DNA of 64,000 nucleotides, taken from Thamnidium elegans (taxonomy: Eukaryota > Mucoromycota > Mucoromycetes > Mucorales > Mucoraceae). The translations under genes and the position numbers were made by a program. Within the stretch, counting starts at the first letter, position 1, and each line of letters begins with the position of its first letter. This document shows positions 11,444 through 22,961 of this stretch, piece after piece. The notes under the pieces were generated by a model. That model searched no databases. It was given only the letters and a program-made list of their open reading frames with translations, and was not told where the DNA came from. Location: contig JAIXMG010000013.1 in assembly GCA_025201345.1 (NCBI GenBank), positions 372,001-436,000 on the forward strand, read 5' to 3'.

Positions 11444-12864
11444 TTAAAATCACGCGGTGGGCGTTTTAGATTATGAAATGAAAGAAAAGAAAGATAAGTT
11501 TTATTTATTATTTTAAAGTTAATGGTCTTTTATAACCAATGGTGACACATGACATCTTTTTTTTTTAAAGCTCCCAACCTGCGGGACTACATTCATGGTC
11601 GTGACCTCCCAAAGCTCTACGCAACGTACTATTTGATTCTAATATGTCTTATTTCGCCCTATGTCGTAAAGCCTATACAGTCTGATATATATAAAAAAAG
11701 TATTTGCAAAAAAAAATTAATGGTTGTCAAACAACACAATGACATCTATCAATAATTGTTACACGATGTGGTATGCCTACTATTTTTTATGATGCATAAT
11801 ATACGTTAATATCCATGTTGATAAACCTATGGGTTGCTGGTCTAACTTTTATTGATCTATGAAAATAATTCAAAAACCACTAATACCCTTGAATATGGTA
11901 TACCAAAAGTTTGTAAAAAGGATTATAATTTAAATGGAAAGAGGGGGGAAAGAAACCAGCGACAAGTATTCAATCTATTTGTTACAGAAAGATAAACATG
12001 GCTACGTATATACTCCCTCCTTCAAATACCTATTGAAACTAGAGAACTTTTTCTAAGCAATGCTCTTATAAGTTTATTATTTAAACACGTTGATCAAGAA
12101 TGTAGTCGAGTCTGTGGAAGGGGGAAAAAAAGGGTGATAATAAATTAAAAAGTATCCCTCAAACAATCGTGCCAAAGCTAGAAGAAAAAAATAATAACAG
12201 GTCTAGACAAATTGATATATGAAACTCTGCATATATTTAGTCTGTTGATATAGAATATACATTAACTTTTTTATGCATCAATGACCAAAATATACATGTT
12301 CATACTTCTCGGTTCATATAAAAATATATATGGTTTACGTGGTAATTACATCTTACTTGCCTCACTATGATACCATTGACAGTAATATCTTATAAATGCA
12401 CGTTTTTTATAGCCCATTAAGTGAATATTCTCCCTTTTTCAATTGCGTAATTTTCTTCACCGCCCATAAAAAAAGCTCTGGCATTAAAATACCAAGACTT
12501 TTTTTTTGTTTTTCATTGTCAAAACTTTGTTTTAATCTCTTGTTATAAATAATAGCCAGTTAGATCTCTTGAAGCTGTGTAGCTGTTTTTAACTTCTGTC
12601 TCCCTCTCGGTCTAATATATTTAAAGAATAGTTCATGTTTGAGGTACACTGAAACTATTGTCATATTTACGCGAAAGAGTTTTAAGATATTCCGTCTTGT
12701 GGGATTACATAATTATCTGTATCCCTTGGAACCCCAATTTATTAACATGTAAACTATAGTTTTATATACAATTGTTAAATCACCTGCACTTTTTTGCATC
12801 AATTTTTTTGATAGCTTTTCAATGCAATGTCATGGCCTGACTATAAAATATTACTACAAATGCG

Positions 12865-12919
<55 letters not shown>

Positions 12920-14517
12920 AGGTCAAATTTTATAAATGGTATTCGGTAATTTTCTGATTAAAATGCTTTCATTTACGATCATTACTGTACTTTTTATTTT
13001 TAAAATTAAATAGGAGTTAATGATAAAGGACAAAGTCCTCTTTTCTAAGCAATATCGCCGGTCTCCCTTTTTTAGTTCTGTATATAAATAAAACTTGGGC
13101 ATATATCCCCTCGTTACTCATGTATCATATATGTAATAATAATAAAAAAAAAAAAGGGGGGGGGGGTTAACTAGTATGTGTGAAACCAACCGTCGATGTG
13201 TTGTAAATTATATTGAAACGTAATTCTCTTTATTGAAGCCCTGGTTTTCGTTTAATTCTCGGTATATATATCAATTTATGTAATTTTTAAATCTAAGAGT
13301 AAGCTTCTTGTATTTTTTTTTAAAAAAAAAGAAAAACCTCCATATTAGTAGACCTTTTTTATTCATAAACTATACACATCTATGACATTCTATTTTGTTC
13401 TTTACAAATTTAAAAAGAAGCATAAAGTATGTATGTAGATTTGAGCTTTATCAGCAGTCTGGGAGAAACGCATTACTTGGTATACCGATTGAACTACATA
13501 TCACGAGATTTTGGAAGGGATCAGTTTTTTTTTTTTTTTTGGTTGGTATACCCTATTAGTTCACATGTTTTTAATCGCTTACATATCATTTTATTACTAT
13601 TAAACGTTTTGTATTGAGCGCAAATTTAGTATTACACATATCAAATTTTAAACTTCTTGTAAAATGCAACTGGGTGTCTCTTTATTCCTAAAGGATACGG
13701 CAAACGAAAAAAAAATCTAACTATATTACCCGGACTCTGCCGTTTGTAGCATTTAACCAAACAATTCAGGTGATTTTTTACTTCGACTTCGTGCTTATTT
13801 TCTTTTACGAAAAAAAGCAAACTTTGTCGGTCTCGAAATTTACTTTGAAACATATGAAATGAATTCTCTTGGCACCAATGGACCGAATGCTCTGTGGTCC
13901 CTTTACTTATGAGGTCATTTTTTAAGCATTACCCTTTTTCATCAACTTTAAACACTGACTAAATTAACTTGATTAAACCAATTTTTCTCTCTCTTTCTTC
14001 TTTTCATTTCTCTACTTTACTATTTTTATGTAAAAAAATCATGCGGCTGTCATCTTACCAATAGCAATTGAACATTCATGTGGTAATTTAAACTTTAATA
14101 AATTACATAGATTTGTATTTCCTGAGATTGGACGTAAAGTAGAAGAATATGAACTTGTTTTTACAGTTAAACAAGACAACTATGAAGCTGATTATCGATG
14201 TATTGACTTTTTGGAACACTATTAAAAATATACATGAACCCCACCCCCCTTTTTTTTTACTAAAGAATGATAATTCACTTTCAATAAGAATAAAACGTCT
14301 ACAGTAACAGAGTTCCTGGTACTCAGTTTTCCAAACAGCCTGCTACGAACAAAAATTACATACAAAGTGTTTCATTTCGCATTTTGCATCCGTCTCCAAA
14401 AAAAAAATCAATCTCAGAATGTCTCAAACTGGACCGAAGAGAGATAAGTAAACGTAAACCCAAGAAATAGTTTTTACTTCTTTTGCTCTCTATCTTTTTT
14501 TTTTTTCGTAGATAAAA
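11358..14517. other. 3.2-kb non-coding stretch with long A/T tracts
   Basis: Holds a T31 tract (11412-11442) just upstream of the RhoGEF start, an A50 tract (12868-12917) that is the longest homopolymer in the window, and a T9A9 junction near 13312. Two short frames without good starts (13641-13853 minus and about 14042-14224 plus) may be gene relics. No complete gene is supported. Confidence 0.5.
12868..12917. repeat. Poly(A) tract, A50
   Basis: Fifty uninterrupted A residues in non-coding DNA, the longest homopolymer in the window. It is not preceded by any recognisable retroposed gene. Confidence 0.9.
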
Positions 14518-15360
14518 ATGTTCAGTCGTATAATTAGAAGGCAGCCTCAATTACATCTTCGCGTTTTAACTAATAAACGCTATTTTTCCTCCTCTGGTTT
14601 CGTTTACAGTGAAAAGGAAGACGGAGAAAATAAAAACAATAATACTTCCGCAGATAATAAACAAGATAATAATGATATAGATGACCCCAATAAACAAAAT
14701 AACGGCGTTAGAGGTGATCAAGATAAATCCCAAGATAAACCTCAAGATAAACCTCAAGGTGAATCTGTAGAGCAACAAAAGACAGAACCGTCATTAGAAG
14801 ATCAATTGAAAGAGTGTACTACTAAATACAAGTCATTACAGGTAAGAGTAATATACCATATCACTAATTTATACGTTTATATAATTAATATATCGAAAAA
14901 GGAATCCTATCTACGATCACTTGCCGACCAAGAGAATTTGCGTCAACGTACAACGAGAGAAGTAAACAATGCTAAAGAATACGGTATTCAAAAGTTCTCC
15001 AAAGATATACTAGACTCGATTGATATTTTAGGTATGGCATTAAACTCAGTACCAAAAGAATTTCAACAAGACGAAACATGCATTCAAAAAGACAGTAAAG
15101 AAGTTGCGGAGCAATTGGTAAATCTGTACAAAGGAGTTTCTATGACGGAAACCGAATTACAAAAGACTTTAAAACGCCATGGTATCGAAAGAGACGATCC
15201 TATCGATCAAATGTTTGATCCAAACAAACATGAAGCTGTATTTCAAACAGTTATACCAGATAAAAAAGCTGGTACCATATTTTCTGTACAGAAAGTTGGA
15301 TACTTGTTAAAGAATAGAGTATTAAGACCTGCTCAGGTGGGTGTTGTCGCTGAGGCTTAA
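14518..15360 (+). CDS. MGE1: Mitochondrial GrpE nucleotide-exchange factor
   Basis: Exchange factor for mitochondrial Hsp70 in protein import and folding. Exons 14518-14841 and 14902-15360 encode 260 aa. The N-terminus (FSRIIRRQPQLHLRV) is basic, with no acidic residue in the first 30, and fits a mitochondrial presequence. An Asn/Asp/Gln-rich linker follows. The GrpE core begins with the long helix, including ENLRQRTTREVNNAKEYGIQ and FSKDILDSIDILGMAL. The beta domain holds DPIDQMFDPNKHEAVFQ and VGYLLKNRVLRPAQVGVV. The intron is 60 nt, a multiple of three with no stop, so retention would add 20 residues between the linker and the helix; the spliced form matches the family better. The next gene starts only 74 bp downstream on the same strand. 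Confidence 0.93.
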   Translation: MFSRIIRRQPQLHLRVLTNKRYFSSSGFVYSEKEDGENKNNNTSADNKQDNNDIDDPNKQNNGVRGDQDKSQDKPQDKPQGESVEQQKTEPSLEDQLKECTTKYKSLQVRVIYHITNLYVYIINISKKESYLRSLADQENLRQRTTREVNNAKEYGIQKFSKDILDSIDILGMALNSVPKEFQQDETCIQKDSKEVAEQLVNLYKGVSMTETELQKTLKRHGIERDDPIDQMFDPNKHEAVFQTVIPDKKAGTIFSVQKVGYLLKNRVLRPAQVGVVAEA

Positions 15361-15433
15361 ATCAATAAAAAATATTTTTTTTTTTTTCTGGTTTTAATAG
15401 ATCGATCTCTCTTTTTTTGTTGTTGTTGTCACA

Positions 15434-17051
15434 ATGAGTTCTGTAGACGAAGGATTGATTCCTAGTGAGCAATTAAGATTACCAGAAAAGTATTCTCATT
15501 TAACACCCGAGGAATATGTTCAAGCATTAACTGAGTACATAGAAAAATACCGTCAGTGGACTACACTTCATATTGTGGACTTTATGACTTACAATCAATG
15601 GGAGATCTTGGATGAAGAATGGAGAAATGTCTTATTACCACAAGGCAGTTCCCTTGACGATGATTGGATCAATTCTATTGTTCAAATTACTTCTGGATCT
15701 GCAGTTAACGTAATATACTCTCTTTTTTTCAGACGTTTTTTTGTAACTGATTTTTTTCTTTCTTTTTTTTTTAGAGTGACTGGCCAGAATCATTAAGAAA
15801 GTTTATACAAGATACAAAAGATATTGCTTTACCTAGAGTAAATGCAGCTGGTTGTAAGTAGATAGTAAAAGAAAAGAAAGACTTGTGTTGACATTGAATA
15901 TTTTTAGCTGAACAAATCAAAAGTAATATCGATAAACGTATTTTAGCTGGTATGGTTGATAAAAAGATTCATGAGGTAGAACGTATGACACCAGTAATTC
16001 AAAAGATTGCAGCAGATCATCAGGTTGAATCCATTGTAGATTTAGGTGCAGGACAAGGCTACTTATCAAGATCTTTAGCATTTCAAAGCAATCTTAAAGT
16101 ATTAGCCGTAGATTCATCTGAAATCCAAACATGTGGTGCAAAAAAATTCGATGATAGAGCAGTTAAATTTTTGGGAAAGGATGTTATGAAACTTCATCAT
16201 GTTACTGATTTTATTACACCAGAAAATGCGTCTAGTATATTATCAAAATGGAGTGATCATGATTCAACAAAACAAGAGAAATGGCTTTTATGTGGACTAC
16301 ATACTTGTGGCGATCTTTCTAGTATGATGATGAGATTATTTGCTAGTAGTTCTGAAATGTCTTGTTTGGTCAATGTTGGATGTTGTTATCATTTCTTGTC
16401 TGAGAAAGCTGAGCATGAACATCAAGATGAATCTAAATTAGGGTTTCCTACAAGTAGTAAAGTGCGTGAAATAGGATTTAAATTGGGTCCTACTGCCAGA
16501 ATGCTTTCTTGTCAGGCACCTGCTAGATGGGTAGATCAACAACAAGAAACATTAATAGCCTATGAGCACCATTTCTTTAGAGCTTTGTTACAGGTAGGCT
16601 TCTTTTTTTTCGATTATTTTTTTTTTAAAAAAAAGAAACAAGTATATTTACTTTTAGTTTATTTTAGTTAATCATGGTAGAAAAAGGATTAATTGATCGC
16701 TCTGTCGCACCAGTCGTAGGTAGATTAAATAAAAAACGAGACTTTACAACATTTTCAGTATACGTAAAGGCGGCTTTAAAAAGATTAAAATTACCAGAAG
16801 ATACCATTACATCAGAAGAAGCAGAAGCTTATTATACGGAATACAAGAAGAGACAAGTAGATAAACAAATTACAATTTTATGGACACTTCGCGTGTTATT
16901 AGCACCTATTTTAGAAAGTATTATTTTAGTAGATCGATGGCTTTACTTGAACGAAAATATACAGGATAGTCCAACAAAAGGAGTATGGTTATGGCCACTT
17001 TTTGACCCAGTGACATCTCCAAGAAATGTAGTTATTGTAGCTACAAAATAG
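15434..17051 (+). CDS. METTL25/RRNAD1-like methyltransferase-family protein
   Basis: Four exons, 15434-15709, 15775-15853, 15908-16593 and 16668-17051, encode 474 aa. The N-terminus contains FMTYNQWEILDEEWR, typical of this family. A Rossmann-type S-adenosylmethionine motif, IVDLGAGQGYLSRSLA, lies at about residues 162-177. The family block GLHTCGDLS and VNVGCCYHFL follows about 90-120 residues later. Domain order and length match eukaryotic METTL25/METTL25B (RRNAD1) proteins. A role in modifying rRNA or ribosomal protein has been proposed for relatives, but the substrate here cannot be inferred. The C-terminal region (about 345-474) is less conserved and contains two hydrophobic stretches. 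It lies head to tail with GrpE and is convergent with uL14. Confidence 0.85.
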
Positions 17052-17416
17052 ACATTTAAAAATAAACAATACAGATATATTAATACAAAAACACAAGTAT
17101 GCTTTTCTGATATGTTATATTAACAGGGAAAAGATGTAGTTTATTAAGATAAAGGTGTTTAGGCTTTATACAAAGTTATCTGGAAGAATTTTTTTTTTTT
17201 TACCAAGTTATTCGAGGGTTAAGTAAACGTACAATCTAGCTGCCCTAAACTCTCAAAAAAATAACTAAAAAACATGTAGCACTGAAACACATTTTTTTAA
17301 CATACAACATAAATAAATTCCATTTTAAAAAGGAGGATAATTTATACAGGATATTTTTTGGCTACGAGAACAGTAAAGTGGTTTTTTATTCATTTTGGTT
17401 TAATACGAAGATGTAC
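17052..17416. other. Convergent intergenic region
   Basis: The 3' ends of the METTL25-like gene and the uL14 gene meet here. AT-rich; no gene is seen. Confidence 0.5.
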
Positions 17417-18409
17417 TTAAACAACAGTACCGGAAGCGGAGGCAATACGGGGCCAGAGATCAGCACATTCCTTGGCAACGGGACCAGTGATAGCAGAACC
17501 TAATATATATATTTGTCAGTCCTTGATTCAATCTATAAACCAAAAATAAAACTTACCCTTCATTTCACCCTTAGGGTTGACAATGACACCGGCGTTATCC
17601 TCGAAGTAGAGGAAGACACCATCTCTACGGCGCCAGGCCTTACGTTGACGAATGACAACAGCGGCCATGACTAAATTAAGATAATGTTAGTCCAACTGTG
17701 CTTCATCTTTTTCACAAATGCTCAATTCAAATAAAAAAATAATCGACGACTTACCCTTCTTTCTTAATTCGGGCTTACCCTTCTTGACGGTAGCGACAAC
17801 CATGTCACCACAACCAGCAGCGGGAAGTCTGTTCAAACGACCCTTGATGTTACGGACAGCAATGACGTACAAATTCTTAGCACCAGAGTTATCAGCGCAA
17901 TTCATAACAGCACCAACGGGGAGACCGAGGGTCATACGGAACTTTGTGCCGGAAACGCTAACTAGTGACGAACAAGAAAAAAAAAGCGTTAGTTTCGACG
18001 TATAAAATAAGATAGTAACATTCAGATATGTAACGCTTCTTTTAGAGTATAATCAATAGAGAAAAGTTCCGACAGTGTGTATATCCATAAGTGCTTATCT
18101 ATAGGGCGATACGATTGTAAAAAAAAAGATTGGGTTTTTTTTAAATGGTGATGATTGAATCTGTTTATAGACGACATGTTTATCATTCTTCTGAATCGAT
18201 TGATATAAAATTGATTGATTATTGCTAATGGATGGATGCATTTTTGATCCTCTTTTTCCTATTACATCCCCATCAGATTTTTTTTTTTTTACCATCCAGT
18301 GTTGAATTTTTCCTTTATACATCCATCCATCCATCGTACTTTGTTTCTCTTATTGATTATACCCTAAGCATTCTATCCTTTTATTCTGGTTGTACGCACC
18401 TTTAGGCAT
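17417..18409 (-). CDS. RPL23: 60S ribosomal protein uL14 (L23)
   Basis: Large-subunit protein at the subunit interface. Four exons are 18400-18409, 17755-17961, 17557-17670 and 17417-17499, giving 137 aa, the usual eukaryotic length. The first exon has only 10 nt (Met-Pro-Lys plus one base) and is followed by a 438-nt intron, by far the longest in this gene. Recognisable sequences are [60 protein letters not shown] and [16 protein letters not shown], all near-invariant in uL14. Codon use is more GC-rich than in neighbouring genes, as expected for a highly expressed gene. Long first introns in fungal ribosomal-protein genes often carry regulatory sequence; nothing specific was identified here. 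Confidence 0.96.
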
Positions 18410-18721
18410 TGCGTGTGGAGATACGGATGAGAGAGGGAGACTTCTTCGACTTTTGGTAAATTGTTCTCTTTGTGTGAATCAATTTCCCATACAAGGAAAT
18501 TGAAGGCCCGATGTACTTGTGACGGTTATGACCTCCGTGACCATCGCACAAAAAAAGTATGCTCTACTTTACTATCATCTTGATATGAATAATAACGTTA
18601 TAAAAAGCAAAAAGAAAAAAGAAAAAGACTGTTATGTATGAAAAAAAGTTTTATGCAAAAAGTTTATTATTTGTTATATATTCAATTATTTCAGTATATA
18701 TATATATATATATATATATTT
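18410..18721. other. Intergenic region with an AT dinucleotide run
   Basis: Between the uL14 start and the RanBPM-type stop (both minus). It contains an (AT)n run near 18694-18719 just downstream of the latter gene. No gene is seen. Confidence 0.5.
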
Positions 18722-20548
18722 TTACAATTCCATATTATTAGAGCAATAGTCTTCTATATTTATAAGTGCAGCTTTACCGTTCCCTTCACAAACTAGTTCC
18801 TTATTACATAACATTACTTGTCTATATACACGCTCAATTGCAGGCATTTCTGGTCGATTTTGGAAAGCTGTGATAAGGAGTTAGCCTTTTTTTTTTAAAA
18901 AAAAAAAAGAAGATAAAAGTGTATTTCTTTACCTAAGATTGCCGCATTTACTTTTGTAGCCAATAAATCCCTTCTAGAAATATCGAGCAAATACGCTACA
19001 GAGCAATTATCGAGTTTTGAATAAGCTAACAAGGAGACAGGATCCTAATAGTTATAAGCGTTTTTTTTTTTTAGTGTGTAAGCTACCTTTTTTATATATA
19101 CGCAATTCATTTTACCTTAAGACTAGAATCAATCTTTTCAGGATACTCTTCTCTTAATAATTTTCCATACTCCACCGCACGATTTAAATATTCATCTGAT
19201 CCATTGTTTATTTCGCTTGTGGTGCTACATTTATTATTGGTAGCACTTGAAGCACTTTCCCAAACGTTTCCGCATAATGCATTATCTGACAAGTGATCAA
19301 TATCCATCATATCCGATTTCGATAATTCAGTACTGTTGGATGGCGATAAAGAAGCGGCTATGGCAGCATAACTTAAACGGCGTTTTTGGGATGTTGTACG
19401 ATTTAATGAATTGGTACAGCATGTTTCTGGTACGTCATTTACTCTTTTATAATGACTCGTTCTTGATTTGTTGTATTCGAAATACTCGCGCATTATTTCA
19501 ATAAACCTGCCACACTTTAGTCCTAACTGTAACTCTTTTCCTCTCCCTTCTTCTTGCAGGACACCGGGAAAATACATGTCAATTAGTTTCATTGCTTCTT
19601 CTATATCCCCTTTTACAATTGCTGCACGGATCACTAATTTCCCCCTTATATTTATTAATACCAATATATAATTCATACATTTCACTTACGTTGCCTCTCT
19701 TCCATATCTCTTTCGCCAATTTTAGAGATGTCAGTGTTATTGGACAAGAAGAGCTCCTGTTCAGAAACATGACCAGTATTTTGTACAACCGCTTTTGCAG
19801 TATTGGTATAACCGTGATGAATTAGATACGATAGAATCAGTTGATCCGTTGCTTCCTTATCTTGAATTTTCATTAGACTCTTTGGGGTTTTATTTACATC
19901 TTGCGTAATCTCTTTAATAAATTGTAATTTTTGATCCTATAATATAGATAAATAAGATAATAAAATTTCTTTACTAACACAAAATACCTTAACAAATTGC
20001 TCAATATCAAATACAAAAGGTTCATGACCAAAGTTTGTAGTAACTCGTTCCCTTGGTGTACGTAATCCAATTGCGGGATAGATTGGTTTTTTTAATTCCA
20101 TACTTCTAAACGCAGTACCTAAATGTCTGCCATTCTTTGTATAAAAAGCAGAATAATCGGCAAAGTTTACACCACACCCAATTGTATCACCAGTTGAAAA
20201 TCGAGGACCATAATCTTTACCTGTACCGGAACCCGCAAAAGAATGCCCATCATCACCATGATATCCCCAAGAATTTAAATCCCACCCTTTTTTTTTAAAA
20301 AAAAAAATGGTGTAAATATATGCACGCTGCGTATATGTATTATATATATATATATATATATATGTATTTACCTGGTAATCTCTCTAGTTTATTTGAACTA
20401 CAACAAAATCCTATTCCAATAAACCCATCATCCCCTTTTGAAAGTACTTTCATTTCATAGTAGAATATACCACATTGAGGTCGCATTGGAAAATTGGATC
20501 GAACCAGTGCAGCATGTGTTTCTTGTATACCCGGACCTACCTCCCCCC

Positions 20549-20584
<36 letters not shown>

Positions 20585-21028
20585 GTCGGCATAAGTTTAC
20601 AAAAATCATGCATGTTGTATATATAAAGTGTGTGATTTTCATTTACCAATATACGATAAATCGAGTCCGTTACTGCCAACTTCTATATTTTTAGACTTAT
20701 CTTTAGTGTTCCAAAAAGTAGGTAAACGTAAATCTAGTTCTTCTAATTGGTCATCTTCTAAACAAGAAGTCTTTGGTAAAGATTGTAAAGGCACATGTTT
20801 TGACTTTATACGTTGTTTAAGCAGTTGCAAGTTATACTGTTCTAGTAGTATGTTTTCGTAATGTGCTTGTTTTAAATAACTGGGATATTTAGGACGGCCT
20901 AAAGAACGATTCGCTTTTAGGTTTGCAGATGAGTTTTGCTTTGCATTCTGTCTGTTTTGTTTTTCCATAGTCTCTGTTGTATCTAAAGCAGGAAAACCGG
21001 AATCATATATAGGCGTTGCATAAGCCAT
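18722..21028 (-). CDS. VID30: RanBPM / Gid1 (Vid30)-type SPRY-LisH-CTLH protein, GID/CTLH ubiquitin-ligase subunit
   Basis: Relatives form the substrate-recruiting scaffold of the GID/CTLH E3 ligase, which in yeast degrades gluconeogenic enzymes. Seven exons are 20647-21028, 20372-20536, 19988-20286, 19690-19936, 19116-19633, 18933-19044 and 18722-18867, giving 622 aa. A disordered N-terminus is followed by a SPRY domain (from about residue 105: [51 protein letters not shown]). The LisH motif is TDQLILSYLIHHGYTNTAKA. A CTLH/CRA region follows (RAAIVKGDIEEAMKLIDMYF ... YGKLLREEYP). A Ser/Asn-rich insert separates the CTLH and CRA parts, as in other RanBPM proteins. Intron 1 carries an A32 tract on the plus strand (20550-20581). 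Domain order is diagnostic. Confidence 0.92.
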
Positions 21029-22961
21029 AATAAATAAATTAGCTGCTATTAAAAAATGTGTTTTTTATAAGTGTAAAATAAAAGAAAGTGGTATATTTCT
21101 CTCTTTTTTTTTTTCGCATGTCTCTAAACAAAAAAGCGAAACACGTGATACGTCATTACGAAAATATTGTACTTGAATTTACTCTCACTACGCTATAAAA
21201 ATGGCACAGGATAAAAAAGGTATTTTTTGCAGCAGACATAGTTTCCAATTAGCGATAGCTGCAACAGAGCAGCTTTTTCTTATTTGAATTTTTTTTTTTC
21301 TAGATTTACTACAAAAATACACTATTACATAGTTGTATTCGAGTTATATAAAGTCAAATATGCTTTTGCACATATAAACTAAAGAAAAATAAAAGGCATA
21401 TTACTAGCTAGCGAAAGTGGATGGTATCTCTTTCTCTTATCGATTGAACTCCGCTTATATACAAGTTGGATGGTGTCACAAAATCTTGCAAAATGGGCAA
21501 TCGTCATTTCAAACTGCTACAGGTATGACAATCATTCGAACTTTCGATTTACTTTCTACTAATTACATATTCAAAACTGGGCCCTGTCCATACTAGAACG
21601 TTTTTTTTTAAAAAAAAGAACTGTGGTCAATTAATATGATTTCTATATACTCGATATTAGTATCATTACTACCGGAATCTATGGGTCCTACTAAATAGTA
21701 TACATGGTCTTATTTATAATATAATACTGTCTAAAAGGGGGTACATATATATTTTTTTTTTGTATATTGTACCCACGCTTTCTACCAGTTGGAGCCGGGT
21801 AAAGTACAATAAAAATTATTAAGAAATATATAGAACTAGGGTATAAAATACAGGGCGTGGCACCATGCTCATTAAAAACGAAAAATAATAACACTAATTT
21901 AAAGAGAAACATTTCTTCTGTGTAATGATAGGGATAATAGCACAGTACAGTGCAATCAAATGAATGACAACTATATACTAAGTGTAATGTACCACTACTT
22001 GTTTCAGGCCAGACATCCGTAAACGGGGCTTTTATTTTCTTTAGAAGAAAAAAAAACGTTTATATATTTGTACTCAAACCGCGATAGTTTGGCTAGTGTA
22101 TTCTGGAATAGGTTAAGCTATCCACAGTAGTTTCATAAATATGTGTATACACATAACTATAAAGTTTAATATACAACCAGGACAATATCAATCACAAATA
22201 AATAAATAAAAAGGAACGTGGTCTACTATAATTCATTATTGAAACTAAAAATGCTAGTTTATATATGTTACTTTTAAGTCTATAAGTGATAGAGTGCCCC
22301 GCATATTCTGCATAATAAAATGGTTGTTTAACAAACAAGAGAAGAGTGTGTGTGTGTGTTTGCTTTGTATTAAAACTCCTCTATCTTCGGCACGCATATG
22401 AACGGAGCTTAAACTTATTACACTGAAAAGCTTCTGTTTGTTCTTTTTAAGATTTTTTTGAGTTTGCGAAATAACCTTCTAGACAGTTCATTATATGTGA
22501 GACACGCACGCACACAGTCTGTTTCATAAACATATAATAAGCCCTGGCTTATAATACTGAGATTTTTGGGGATAGTTTTTTATTTTTTTTATTTACCGCT
22601 ATATCGTATCTAGATTACAAACTAGCTTCTTTTTTTTTATCTGTATTTTAAAAACCCTATTAAAAAATACATGTATCATGTCCATTATAACAAGATGAAT
22701 AAACAAAACATTCTATAAACTATTTAGAGTTACTGCTAAGCTTTTTTTTATATCAATTGCGGTTTTATGAGTCACTACAATTGCCTTGTAAAGTAGATTT
22801 GTCATATTTTCTGTTCAGGTAACACAGTGTGGTTTTTTAAAGTAACACAAAGAAAACAAACAGATTTTTTAATTTATAAATTTTTATTTTAGAAGTACAT
22901 ATATGAATTGGGGGAGGGAGTGAAAATAATTATAGAGTGAAGGATAGATAATAATAGAGTC
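21029..22961. other. 1.9-kb non-coding stretch
   Basis: AT-rich, with a short TG run near 22347-22360 and a T9A8 junction near 21601. No open frame with protein-like composition on either strand. Confidence 0.5.

Noticed and set aside
18150..18210. Possible C/D-box snoRNA (GTGATGA and CTGA boxes) in the uL14 intron
   Set aside because: The boxes lie on the strand opposite to the gene, and no terminal stem or guide region was seen.
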